Source of the DNA: RUG12783 sp946409545
GTDB lineage: Bacteria; Bacillota_I; Bacilli_A; RF39; UBA660
Direction of reading: 5' to 3'
DNA: 64,000 nucleotides
Assembly: GCA_946409545.1 (NCBI GenBank)
Contig: CAMJWT010000003.1
Coordinates: 1-64,000, forward strand
How positions within the stretch are numbered: position 1 is the first letter of the stretch; each line of letters opens with the position of its first letter. Shown one piece after another: positions 7,732 to 16,514 of the stretch. Under the pieces are notes generated by a model, which searched no databases, had not been told where the DNA came from, and worked only from the letters and a program-made list of their open reading frames with translations. A program made the position numbers and the translations under genes.

Positions 7732-9207
7732 ATGAATAAAAAACAAAAAACAATTACGTTAATTGTAGTTGGATCTATATTAGTTGTGATTTCTATAGTA
7801 TTCTTATTGTTTAAATTAGATGTTTTTAAAACTAATCAAAATGATAATGATATTGAGGAAATTGGTACTCTTGCCTCTAATAAAATAAAAGTTACTTTTA
7901 ATGCTAATGGTGGTTCTGTATCAAAGAAAAATGTTTCTATTAAGAAAGGATCTAAGATAGGAACATTACCAACACCAACAAGAAAAAATTATAAATTTGT
8001 TGGTTGGTATACAAAGAAGAGTGGAGGATCCAAAGTAACTAAATCAACAAAGTTTAGCAAAGCAACTACAATTTATGCAAGATGGCAGGCTATTGCAGTT
8101 ACTAAAGTTAAATTAAATAAAACAAGTGCAAACGTTGAAGTTGGGAAAACAATTACTTTAAATGCTACTATAGCACCAACTAATGCAACAAATCAAAAAA
8201 TTACTTGGACAAGTAGTAATACTAAATTAGCTACTGTTGATAAAAATGGTAAAGTAAAAGGAATAAAATCAGGTTCAGTTACAATAACTGCAACAAGTAA
8301 TAATGGTAAAAAGGCAACTTGTAAAATTACAGTCAAAGATGTTTCAAATTATCAAAAATCTGCAAGTTATGTAGCTAATGCTAAAAAATACCATAGTAGT
8401 GAATGTAAACTAAGTACTGACCAAAAGTATGAAGGCTCAACATTAAAGTATCGAATCATTCAATGTGGTTTTAGAAATTTTAATGGAGAAGTAAAAGGTG
8501 ATAGATATGCATTAATATGGTTAAAGGATCCTAATAAGCAAATTCATGCGGTTGGTGAACTTGGTTCAGTTAAAGATAGCTATGGATTTAAATCTTTGAT
8601 TAGTAATAATCCTTCAATGGCTAATAAAGCATATATAGGAATTAATGCAAGTTTCTTCGCATGTAGAGGAAATAATGGTACCCAACCTTGCTTACATATT
8701 GTAAGAAGAGATGGCAAAGATGTTGCAACTGTTCGTGGAGAGTTAATACCATCAGGAGCTCCTGGTTCTCGTGAATATGGAATGATTGGTATTAAATCAG
8801 ATGGTTCCATTGGTAGTTATTCGTGGGGAAAATATGAAAAATATGGTTCTAATCAATTCAATGAATATAAGAAAGCTGTAGATGCTGATGGAATTAGAAA
8901 TACATTTGCAGCTGGTTGGAAAAAGACAACATTTAATCCTACAGATGAAAAAGCAAGTGATTATCATACAATATTATGTCAAATAGATAATAATACATTT
9001 GCAATTTATACTGGTATGGGTGGAATCAATCAAAGTCAATATAGAATGTATCAAATATTTAATTGCAAATCAGCATATAATCTTGATGGCGGTCATTCAA
9101 CTAAAATGGTTTATTATAATAAGAGTGTATTCAATAGAGTATTCTATTTAAATAATAACGGAAGAGAGCAACCGGTATCTGATATGATGATTTTTATGGA
9201 AAAATAG
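7732..9207 (+). CDS. Surface phosphodiester glycosidase (NAGPA domain) with InlB-like and Big2 modules
   Basis: 491 aa with an N-terminal membrane anchor (about residues 8-28) placing it outside the cell. An InlB B-repeat-like module follows (about 52-121, 'TFNANGGSV', 'GWYTKKSGG', 'YARW'), then a Big2 Ig-like domain (about 122-203, 'WTSSNTKLATVDKNGKVKG'). The C-terminal ~270 residues resemble the NAGPA phosphodiester glycosidase family, with 'GINASFFACRG' and the signature-like 'YNLDGGHSTKM' near 449. Relatives cleave sugar-phosphodiester bonds, so a role in trimming extracellular glycans or teichoic-acid-like polymers is plausible but inferred. It is a single-gene unit with its own promoter and terminator. 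Confidence 0.82.
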   Translation: MNKKQKTITLIVVGSILVVISIVFLLFKLDVFKTNQNDNDIEEIGTLASNKIKVTFNANGGSVSKKNVSIKKGSKIGTLPTPTRKNYKFVGWYTKKSGGSKVTKSTKFSKATTIYARWQAIAVTKVKLNKTSANVEVGKTITLNATIAPTNATNQKITWTSSNTKLATVDKNGKVKGIKSGSVTITATSNNGKKATCKITVKDVSNYQKSASYVANAKKYHSSECKLSTDQKYEGSTLKYRIIQCGFRNFNGEVKGDRYALIWLKDPNKQIHAVGELGSVKDSYGFKSLISNNPSMANKAYIGINASFFACRGNNGTQPCLHIVRRDGKDVATVRGELIPSGAPGSREYGMIGIKSDGSIGSYSWGKYEKYGSNQFNEYKKAVDADGIRNTFAAGWKKTTFNPTDEKASDYHTILCQIDNNTFAIYTGMGGINQSQYRMYQIFNCKSAYNLDGGHSTKMVYYNKSVFNRVFYLNNNGREQPVSDMMIFMEK

Positions 9208-9212
9208 TGTTA

Positions 9213-9250
9213 AAAAAAGCAAACTAATAATCATTTAGTTTGTTTTTTTT
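9213..9250 (+). terminator. Rho-independent terminator
   Basis: CAAACTAA (9220-9227) and TTAGTTTG (9235-9242), flanked by A and T runs. Confidence 0.85.
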
Positions 9251-9267
9251 AATTTGTAATATATAAT
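9240..9267 (+). promoter_or_regulatory. Promoter of the 9284 gene, -35 inside the terminator
   Basis: TTGTTT (9240-9245) in the terminator arm, 16-bp spacer, TATAAT (9262-9267). Same geometry as the copy at 7687-7714. Confidence 0.6.
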
Positions 9268-9283
9268 TAAAATAGAGGTGCAT

Positions 9284-12070
9284 ATGGAGAAAATAAATAA
9301 AGCAAAAGCTTTAATAATAATGGGATTGTTATTAATAGTAGGAGTAATATTTTTTCTTTTATTTGGACTTGATTCATATAAAACAAAAAAAGTAGGTGGT
9401 ATTACAAACTTAAGTGGTAAAGCACAAATTAAAGGTGATATTAACGGCGACGGAATAGTTGATTCAAGTGACTATGGTTTTGTTGAATACTATGTAAGAA
9501 ATGGTTTTCAAAATATGAAAGCAGACGTTAATGGTGATGGAAAGGTTAATTCAAATGATTTAACTTATATTCGTAAAATAATTGATGATAATGCGATTGA
9601 AGTAGTATATAAAGGTGGAGATGGTACAACAGGACATATATCAAACCATAAATGTTATTATGGGGGAGTATGCTCAATAAAATCAAATGACTTTTCTAAA
9701 AGTGGTTATGTTTTTACTGGATGGACAACAAATAAAAATGGTAAGGATGATAATTATGGATGGACGGATTGGAGTGGAAGTTGGAAATATTTTGATGGAC
9801 AATATGGAATTAAAAATAATAATTTAACTTTATATGCAATGTGGGAAAAACAAGAAAAGAATAAAAATATAATTATTTACCACGGAAATGGAGCCGATGG
9901 AGGCTGGAATCAAAGACAAATATGTACTTTAGATAAAAAATGTGCAATAAAAAGCCCTAATTATATAAAGATTGGATACGTTTTTAAAGGATGGACAACA
10001 AATAAAAATGGTACAGATGATGGTTATAATTGGACGGATTGGAACGGAAAATGGATAAGCGACTATAATAATAAATATGGTGTAAAAAATAATGTTTTAC
10101 ATTTATATGCGATGTGGGAAGCAATCAATTCTTCTAAATATTTGATTGTATATCATGGTAATAATTCGAATGAAAATAACGTTTCAATGCATATGTGTGA
10201 AAATGGTAAATTATGTACTATTAAAGAAAATTCTTTTGTTAAAAATGGTTATGTCTTTGTTGGATGGACAACAAATGAAAATGGTAAAGACGATAAATAT
10301 GGTTGGACAACTAAAACTAAAGAAAAAGTAACTTATTGGCAAGGTACTTGGTTATATGTTAATGGACAATATGGAATTAATAATAATACTTTGAACTTAT
10401 ATGCAATGTGGAGTCCTATATATAACGTTGTTTATGAAAGTAATGGAGCAACGTCTGGAAAAGTTAAAAGTCATGATTGCAATGGAACTTTTAAATGCAA
10501 TATCAGTACGAATAAAAATGGCTATACGAAAACGGATTATGTGTTTTCTGGTTGGACGACGAAAAAAGATGGAACCAGCGATGGATTTAATTGGAACGGG
10601 GAATGGAAATATAATGATGTAAAAGAAAAAATAAAAGAAAACAAATTGATTTTATATGCAAAGTGGAGTAAAAATCGTATTCATTTTATCTCAGGAGATA
10701 CATCGTACAATCAAAAAGGTGAACAAAATGCCAAAGATAATACACATTATAATGTTAATCAATCAATTCTTTTAGAATCAAATGGCAAATATGCTATGAT
10801 TGATATGAATACTTCATATAATTATCAAAAATATGTTAAACCTTATCTAGAACAGTTAGGTGTTAAAGAATTAGAATTTGTTATAATAACCCATTTTCAT
10901 AATGATCATTATGGAGGTCTTTCAACATATCTTAAAGAGAAAAAACATAGTTTTACAATCAAAAATGTTATCTTTAAATCTGACTGTCGAGAAAGAAGTT
11001 TACTTTATATTCCATCAACGAAAGATGGTGTCAAAGCTAAAGATGAAAATATATCACAAAAAAGACATTGTTTTCTTGTTGATTCGAAAGATGGCATAAA
11101 ATATAGTTGGATTGAAAATGAAATTAATAAGTTGTTGGAAGATGATGGAAAATCAACAAATGCCAAAGGAAATCCAATAGGATTATTAGAAAAAAATAAT
11201 ATTAAATACATTAATCCTCAAAGTAATGCAAAGACCAAAACAATTAAAGAAGATGGTAAAGAGAAAAATATTCTCGTTTATGATTTGAAGTTAGGTGAAA
11301 TGGAATTAACACTTACTAATTTAGATTGGGTTTATCAAGAGGCAAGTTGGCAAGACGATAATATTATGTCTTTAATTACAATGATAAAAATTCCAAAGCA
11401 TTTAGAAAATGATTATTATCGAGTTATAACTTTTGGTGATTCCATATTGGATTCTGTAAATAAAGATGCTGTTAATATGATAACTGAAGATGGTAAGAAA
11501 AAAATTGACATTTTAAATGTGGGACATCATGGTGAAATATTACCAACAACTACTTATGCTCAAAAATCATTATCAAATATTATAATGATTAATGGAACCT
11601 GTGTGTCATCGCTTTTAACTACTCAAAATGGCAATAATAGAATGCAAAATCAATGGGTACTAGAGCAATATACATGTGTTCATGAACAAAAGAAAAATAA
11701 GAATGTTGTTTGCCATCTTGATGATGTAAATGATTCTGGTAATCAGTATTATCCAGAGAATGTAAAAAATAAAAAAGATTTAAATGATATTAAATTTTAT
11801 TTTGTTAATAATGCTTCAAATGAGAATATGCAAGATAAGTATTCTAAAAATACAAATAGACTTGCTATTGTTGCAGATTTTAAAGATAAAGTTATTGATG
11901 TTAAAGATGCAATTTTTACCAATAATAAAATTTTAAAAATGACATCAACTATATCATTATCATCAAATGAAGTTAAAAAATATACTTTTTTGGATTCATC
12001 TAGTAAAAAGATAATAAATTTGTGTGGTTTCAATAAAAAATACACTGTACCGGAAGAAAAAAGAGGATAG
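9284..12070 (+). CDS. Surface metallo-beta-lactamase-fold protein with dockerin and four InlB-like repeats
   Basis: About 928 aa. GTG 9278 is in frame, but it lies within the AGAGGTG ribosome site, so ATG 9284 is the start. An N-terminal membrane helix (about 8-30) is followed by a type I dockerin-like module (about 50-100) with two calcium loops ('GDINGDGIVDSSDY', 'DVNGDGKVNSNDL'). Four repeats of 80-90 aa come next (about 104-189, 192-280, 286-377, 380-461), each with 'GYVFxGWTT' and ending 'LYAMW/YAKW'. From about 465 there is a metallo-beta-lactamase domain with 'THFHNDHYGG' (first His about 537) and a later 'GHHGE', as in ComEC-type and other hydrolases. It is probably an extracellular hydrolase; the substrate is unknown. 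Confidence 0.83.
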   Translation: MEKINKAKALIIMGLLLIVGVIFFLLFGLDSYKTKKVGGITNLSGKAQIKGDINGDGIVDSSDYGFVEYYVRNGFQNMKADVNGDGKVNSNDLTYIRKIIDDNAIEVVYKGGDGTTGHISNHKCYYGGVCSIKSNDFSKSGYVFTGWTTNKNGKDDNYGWTDWSGSWKYFDGQYGIKNNNLTLYAMWEKQEKNKNIIIYHGNGADGGWNQRQICTLDKKCAIKSPNYIKIGYVFKGWTTNKNGTDDGYNWTDWNGKWISDYNNKYGVKNNVLHLYAMWEAINSSKYLIVYHGNNSNENNVSMHMCENGKLCTIKENSFVKNGYVFVGWTTNENGKDDKYGWTTKTKEKVTYWQGTWLYVNGQYGINNNTLNLYAMWSPIYNVVYESNGATSGKVKSHDCNGTFKCNISTNKNGYTKTDYVFSGWTTKKDGTSDGFNWNGEWKYNDVKEKIKENKLILYAKWSKNRIHFISGDTSYNQKGEQNAKDNTHYNVNQSILLESNGKYAMIDMNTSYNYQKYVKPYLEQLGVKELEFVIITHFHNDHYGGLSTYLKEKKHSFTIKNVIFKSDCRERSLLYIPSTKDGVKAKDENISQKRHCFLVDSKDGIKYSWIENEINKLLEDDGKSTNAKGNPIGLLEKNNIKYINPQSNAKTKTIKEDGKEKNILVYDLKLGEMELTLTNLDWVYQEASWQDDNIMSLITMIKIPKHLENDYYRVITFGDSILDSVNKDAVNMITEDGKKKIDILNVGHHGEILPTTTYAQKSLSNIIMINGTCVSSLLTTQNGNNRMQNQWVLEQYTCVHEQKKNKNVVCHLDDVNDSGNQYYPENVKNKKDLNDIKFYFVNNASNENMQDKYSKNTNRLAIVADFKDKVIDVKDAIFTNNKILKMTSTISLSSNEVKKYTFLDSSSKKIINLCGFNKKYTVPEEKRG

Positions 12071-12112
12071 TTATTATTAAACAAATAATATAAAAAAAGT
12101 ATGAATAAATAT

Positions 12113-12146
12113 AAAAGTAGTCATTATTTAATGATTACTTTTTTCT
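12113..12146 (+). terminator. Rho-independent terminator
   Basis: AAAAGTAGTCATT (12113-12125) with AATGATTACTTTT (12130-12142), one G-U pair, loop ATTT, T tail. Confidence 0.88.
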
Positions 12147-12167
12147 TGTTAATAATTACTAGTTTTA

Positions 12168-12196
12168 TTGCAAAAAATATTTAATTTATATATAAT
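12168..12196 (+). promoter_or_regulatory. Promoter of ftsK
   Basis: TTGCAA (12168-12173), 17-bp spacer, TATAAT (12191-12196). Confidence 0.65.
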
Positions 12197-12218
12197 TATA
12201 TATGATGGGATGGTAGTA

Positions 12219-14507
12219 ATGAGCAAAAGAAAAAAATCCAAAGTTAAGAAATCTTATATTAGTGTTATATATGGAATATTCTTTATATTAATAGGAATTT
12301 CCGGTATTTTTTGTTATGGACCAGTAGGTAAAATATGTTGTAGTTTATCAGCATTCTTTTTTGGTGATTTATATTTAGTACCACTAGGTTTATTTGCTTT
12401 AATAGGTATTTATGTAATATTCTCACAAAAGTTCCCTGATTTTTGGTCTCCTAAATCATTAGGAATAACATTACTATTAATGGGACTTGTAATGTTATTA
12501 CATAAAGATAATGCATCTCAAGTTAATAATGCTAAAGAATTTTTTAAAACAGCATGTGATCGAGCTATAGATGTTTTTAAATTAGTTGAGGGTACATCTA
12601 AAGAAGTTGCTTTCAAAGGTCTTGGTGGCGGTTTCTTAGGTGGCTTGTTGATGCTTTTATTTATGTCATTATTTGATTTCGAAGGAACAAAAATTATATA
12701 CTGGGTATTTATTGTTGTAGGAGGAATTCTATTTACAGGTATTTCTGTTAAAGATTTAATTATGAACTTCTATACTCAAAGTAAAGAATTAGTTCCAAAA
12801 CCAACTAAAGAAGATAAAAAACGTATCGAAAAAGAAGAAATAATAAAAGAACAAGATAAGTTATTACCAGAAGGTGAAGTCTTAATTAACGATAATTCTA
12901 AGAGCAAATCTGATGATAATAAACGTGTTATTGAAAGACCAAAAGAGACTAAACAAGCTGAAGTAGAAACACCACAAATTGTGGATACGGATAAATTTAT
13001 TGATCATACAAATCATAATTATCAATTACCAACAATTGATATCTTAGATAAACCAAAGAAGCAAAATGCTGATAATCAATCAGGAATCGAAACTAATATT
13101 AAAAAACTTGAAGAAGTATTACAAGAGTTTGATATTATTGGTAAAGTAGTAGCTGTAACCGTAGGTCCTGCTTGTACTCAGTATGAAATGGCATTAAAAC
13201 CTGGAACTAAATTATCAAGACTTACAAGTTTAAATAAGGAAATAAGTTTAGCTCTTGCTAAAAAAGATGTTCGTATTGAAGCTCCTATTCCTGGTAAGAA
13301 TACAGTTGGTATTGAAATGGCTAATGATACACCAACAACAGTTTATATCAAAGAAATTATGGAAAGTATTCCTAATGACGAAAAAACAAATAGTAAGAAA
13401 TTACTTGTTGCTTTAGGTAAAGATATTAAGGGTGAAACAAAATTCTGTGAAATTAATAAAACACCACACCTTTTAGTAGCAGGTTCTACTGGTTCAGGTA
13501 AATCTGTATGTATTAACTGTATTTTAGCAAGTATTTTGATGCGTACAAAACCAGATGAAGTTAAATTAATATTAGTAGATCCAAAGAAAGTAGAATTATC
13601 TATGTATAATGGAGTACCACATTTACTTCGTCCAGTTGTAACAGATCCAAAGAAAGCATCTGTTGCTCTTCAACTTGTTGTTCAAGAAATGGAACACCGT
13701 TATGATGTCTTTGAACAAAGTGGTGTTAAAAATATTGATACATATAATGAAAAAGTTGAAAAAGACAATAAAAAACGTAGTGAAGATGATCAAATTAAAA
13801 AGATGCCTTATATTGTTGTTATTGTCGATGAACTTGCTGATTTGATGATGGTTGCTGGAAAAGAAGTAGAAGCGTCAATTATGCGTATTACCCAAATGGC
13901 TCGTGCTGCTGGTATTCACTTAATTATTGCAACTCAAAGACCTAGTACCGATGTAATTACTGGTGTTGTTAAAGCTAATATTCCATCACGTATTGCCTTC
14001 GCGGTAGCAAGTCAAATTGACTCTCGTACCATCCTAGATATGATGGGTGCTGAAAAACTACTTGGTCGTGGTGATATGTTATATTTACCACAAGGAGAAA
14101 ATTCACCAACTCGTATTCAAGGAGCTTGGATTTGTGAAGATGAAATTCATCGTATTATTGATTTCGTATGTAATCAACAAAAAGCTCAATATGATGCAAG
14201 ATTTGAGAATTTAGATGGTGAAAAAACAACTACAGGAGTAGGTGGCGAAACAGGAATTGACGCTAATCATGATGCTCCTGAAGAATATGATGATCCATTA
14301 TATAATGAAATTGTTGATTTTGTTATTGAACAAGGTAAAGCATCAGCGTCCCTTTTACAACGTCGTTTTAAACTTGGCTATAATAGAGCAGCTCGTGTTA
14401 TCGATTTATTAGAAGAAAGAGGTATTATTGGACCAGCAACAGGTAATAGTAAACCTCGTGAAGTATTAGTTAAATATGGTAATGATGATGATGGAGAGTT
14501 ATTATAA
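12219..14507 (+). CDS. ftsK: FtsK/SpoIIIE DNA translocase
   Basis: About 762 aa. This is a membrane-anchored, ATP-driven double-stranded DNA pump that clears chromosome ends through the closing septum. It shows an N-terminal region of about four membrane helices (residues ~10-180), a charged linker, the alpha/beta motor with Walker A 'GSTGSGKSVC' (about 422) and Walker B 'VVIVDELADLMM', and a C-terminal gamma winged helix ('QRRFKLGYNRAARVIDLLEERGI' region) that reads polarity sequences. The frame extends to TTG 12168, but that codon lies in the promoter; ATG 12219 (or 12210) is the real start. It is not an EssC-type secretion ATPase, since it has a single motor domain and a gamma domain. Confidence 0.95.
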   Translation: MSKRKKSKVKKSYISVIYGIFFILIGISGIFCYGPVGKICCSLSAFFFGDLYLVPLGLFALIGIYVIFSQKFPDFWSPKSLGITLLLMGLVMLLHKDNASQVNNAKEFFKTACDRAIDVFKLVEGTSKEVAFKGLGGGFLGGLLMLLFMSLFDFEGTKIIYWVFIVVGGILFTGISVKDLIMNFYTQSKELVPKPTKEDKKRIEKEEIIKEQDKLLPEGEVLINDNSKSKSDDNKRVIERPKETKQAEVETPQIVDTDKFIDHTNHNYQLPTIDILDKPKKQNADNQSGIETNIKKLEEVLQEFDIIGKVVAVTVGPACTQYEMALKPGTKLSRLTSLNKEISLALAKKDVRIEAPIPGKNTVGIEMANDTPTTVYIKEIMESIPNDEKTNSKKLLVALGKDIKGETKFCEINKTPHLLVAGSTGSGKSVCINCILASILMRTKPDEVKLILVDPKKVELSMYNGVPHLLRPVVTDPKKASVALQLVVQEMEHRYDVFEQSGVKNIDTYNEKVEKDNKKRSEDDQIKKMPYIVVIVDELADLMMVAGKEVEASIMRITQMARAAGIHLIIATQRPSTDVITGVVKANIPSRIAFAVASQIDSRTILDMMGAEKLLGRGDMLYLPQGENSPTRIQGAWICEDEIHRIIDFVCNQQKAQYDARFENLDGEKTTTGVGGETGIDANHDAPEEYDDPLYNEIVDFVIEQGKASASLLQRRFKLGYNRAARVIDLLEERGIIGPATGNSKPREVLVKYGNDDDGELL

Positions 14508-14656
14508 TGAAAATAATTAAGGTCAATTCTAAAGATGGTGAAAAAGATGTTGCCATTTATGATGATAAAGAAAAAGATGTAGTAGAAGATTTATGTAAAA
14601 CAGAAGATTATGGAAAGTTAGTTGATTTAGTAAATGAACAAGAAGAGAATAAATGA
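14507..14656 (+). CDS. Small acidic protein, 49 aa
   Basis: A short reading frame joined to ftsK by TAATG (start shares a base with the ftsK stop), with GGAGAG about 8 bases upstream. It encodes a Lys/Asp/Glu-rich 49-residue protein beginning MKIIKVNSKDGEKDV, with no membrane segment and no recognised family. It overlaps the next gene by 23 bp. The tight coupling on both sides argues that it is translated. Confidence 0.6.
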   Translation: MKIIKVNSKDGEKDVAIYDDKEKDVVEDLCKTEDYGKLVDLVNEQEENK

Positions 14657-15950
14657 TTTTTTAGAAAACATCGAGTATATGTATAATATTCGTTATGATA
14701 CAGAATATAAGATGAATGATAATGAAATATACAGTTGGCTAGTTAGACTTGATGATTCATCTGATCATCGATTAATTAACAATTACTTCGCTGATTGGAT
14801 TAACTATTTTAAAAATATTCCAAATATTACATGTTTTTGTGATAAAGATAATTGGCCTTTCTTTTGTCAATTTCAAAATGGTGAATGGAAAACTAATGAT
14901 TATTCGATAAAACTATATATACCTATTAAATATAAATATATTAGAGAAGGTGTTATTGAACTATTTAGTTTTTTAGCTAAAAACAATATTACACATCATT
15001 CTAAAGTTGGTTCTGCTATGCGAAATGATAATGTTGTTGTAAGATTAAAAACTGTTCGTGATGTTAAAAAAGTAATTAATTATGTTCATGATGGTGAAAT
15101 AAATAAATATTTGTTAGATACTAATCCTTTTATCTTTACTTACCAAAAAATTGGTTTAGCAATGGATAATAATTTATCTAACAATATTGAAATATCTAAA
15201 TTAATTTATAATTATATATTATCTCGTAGATTATTTAAGCAAGCTGATAAACCAAATGAAGAAGAGTTTTGTAACTTTGTATATAATTGTTATAAAGATA
15301 CAACTGATGATAGTTTAAAAATGATTTATGATTTATTATATTCTTCTTTTGATAAAAAATATCAGATAGATGATTTTTATGATAAGGTATCTCTTTATCA
15401 AGGTAATGTTACATTATTATTTGAAAGTCTTCTTGCAACAAGACGTAAATTTCATAATAATGAACAAGCTGTTAATTCATTACTTATGTTACTAAAAGGT
15501 AATTATGCTGGTATTACGAGAAAAAATAATTATCGTAAAAAACTATATGAGTATATGGATTCTGATTTAATTAGAAGAACAATATGTAATGTATCTGGCT
15601 TTCCTAAAGATAGTGTGATTACGCAAGAGATATTATTTAGTTTTTTGAAAGAACTTAATCGATATAGTTTATCAGGAACTTTATCAAGAAGTATTGCGTA
15701 CGCTACTAGAGTTACTTTAAGTAAGATTAATAAATTAAATGTAGATGAAGCAACATCTCTTGTTAAAACATATCTTGAAACAGGTAATCATTATTTAATA
15801 ACAAGAGATAATGGTGCTCGTGAATTAATATTAAGTAAAACAAATAAAGAAGATTTAATTAATGATTTAAAAGGGGAATTTAATGAAGAATTAACAATCG
15901 ATGAACTTACTCAATTGATTGTTTCTAAAATAGATTTTGAAGAGGAATGA
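14634..15950 (+). CDS. Hypothetical protein, 438 aa, ahead of the MoxR/vWA operon
   Basis: No firm family. The protein is soluble, with no signal peptide. Residues ~90-200 have a pattern ('SKVGSAMRNDNVVVRLKT', 'LLDTNPFIFTYQKIGLAMDN') loosely reminiscent of the HopA1-like proteins seen with some peptide-modifying or effector systems. This is a weak impression. The C-terminal half is helical and repetitive. ATG 14634 lies inside the preceding small gene and has a poor ribosome site, so translation is probably coupled. It ends 4 bp before the next start (15955), so it belongs to the same transcript as the MoxR operon. Confidence 0.6.
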   Translation: MNKKRINDFLENIEYMYNIRYDTEYKMNDNEIYSWLVRLDDSSDHRLINNYFADWINYFKNIPNITCFCDKDNWPFFCQFQNGEWKTNDYSIKLYIPIKYKYIREGVIELFSFLAKNNITHHSKVGSAMRNDNVVVRLKTVRDVKKVINYVHDGEINKYLLDTNPFIFTYQKIGLAMDNNLSNNIEISKLIYNYILSRRLFKQADKPNEEEFCNFVYNCYKDTTDDSLKMIYDLLYSSFDKKYQIDDFYDKVSLYQGNVTLLFESLLATRRKFHNNEQAVNSLLMLLKGNYAGITRKNNYRKKLYEYMDSDLIRRTICNVSGFPKDSVITQEILFSFLKELNRYSLSGTLSRSIAYATRVTLSKINKLNVDEATSLVKTYLETGNHYLITRDNGARELILSKTNKEDLINDLKGEFNEELTIDELTQLIVSKIDFEEE

Positions 15951-15954
15951 TATT

Positions 15955-16494
15955 ATGAATACTAATTATTTATATAACGTACTTGATTTATACTTAGATA
16001 GTGAAAATGGAAAACATGCTATTTTAACTATTTCAAGAAATGATGATTATATCTTTTCTTTTAGTATGGATGATCCAAATAGTGATAAGACAAGAGTTGT
16101 TATAAGTGATGACGATACAACAATTGAATTATTACAAAGTGTAATTCGTAAATTTAAAGATGATAGTATATGTATTGAAGATAATTATGATTATAATGAA
16201 GAAAAAAAATTATGTAAGTATGAAGCAGAATTAAATAATGGTAGAAAATTAATCTTTAAAAATTTTACTTTAGAAGAAATAAATTTATTTAGGAATATTA
16301 TTTATAATATTTCTATCTATGAAGACTCTATGAAAGTCGATTTAGAAGAAGAAAAAGAAATTAGTAAGATTCCATATAACGTTCGACTAAGACAAGCCGG
16401 TTTTTCAACCTACATTACAATATTTTTAGTACTTGTATGGCTTGCGGATATAATTGTAATTGCCTTATGGATCTTTAAACATATATCTAAATAA
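15955..16494 (+). CDS. Tail-anchored membrane protein of the MoxR operon
   Basis: About 180 aa. A TTG at 15937 is in frame, but GAGGA (15942-15946) fits ATG 15955. The soluble, acidic N-terminal ~150 residues precede one C-terminal membrane helix ('TIFLVLVWLADIIVIALWIF', about 152-172). No family was recognised. It lies 20 bp before moxR and probably contributes a membrane-tethered accessory protein to that complex. Confidence 0.6.
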   Translation: MNTNYLYNVLDLYLDSENGKHAILTISRNDDYIFSFSMDDPNSDKTRVVISDDDTTIELLQSVIRKFKDDSICIEDNYDYNEEKKLCKYEAELNNGRKLIFKNFTLEEINLFRNIIYNISIYEDSMKVDLEEEKEISKIPYNVRLRQAGFSTYITIFLVLVWLADIIVIALWIFKHISK

Positions 16495-16514
16495 GAAGAA
16501 ATGGGGAAAGTGTG

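Larger units (their letters stand above)
9200..9283 (+). repeat. Duplicated terminator-promoter segment, copy 2
   Basis: Matches 7645-7731 in order and spacing: end-of-gene AATAGTGTTAA, CAAACTA hairpin, T run, TATATAAT, AATAGAGGTG. The hairpin loop sequence differs. Confidence 0.75.

Noticed and set aside
9284..11000. Internal plus-strand frames (about 10146, 10401, 10902)
   Set aside because: Out-of-frame shadows within the repeat region of the surface hydrolase.
12219..14507. FtsK considered as the type VII secretion ATPase EssC
   Set aside because: Single motor domain, four-helix N-terminus and DNA-reading gamma domain mark it as a chromosome translocase.
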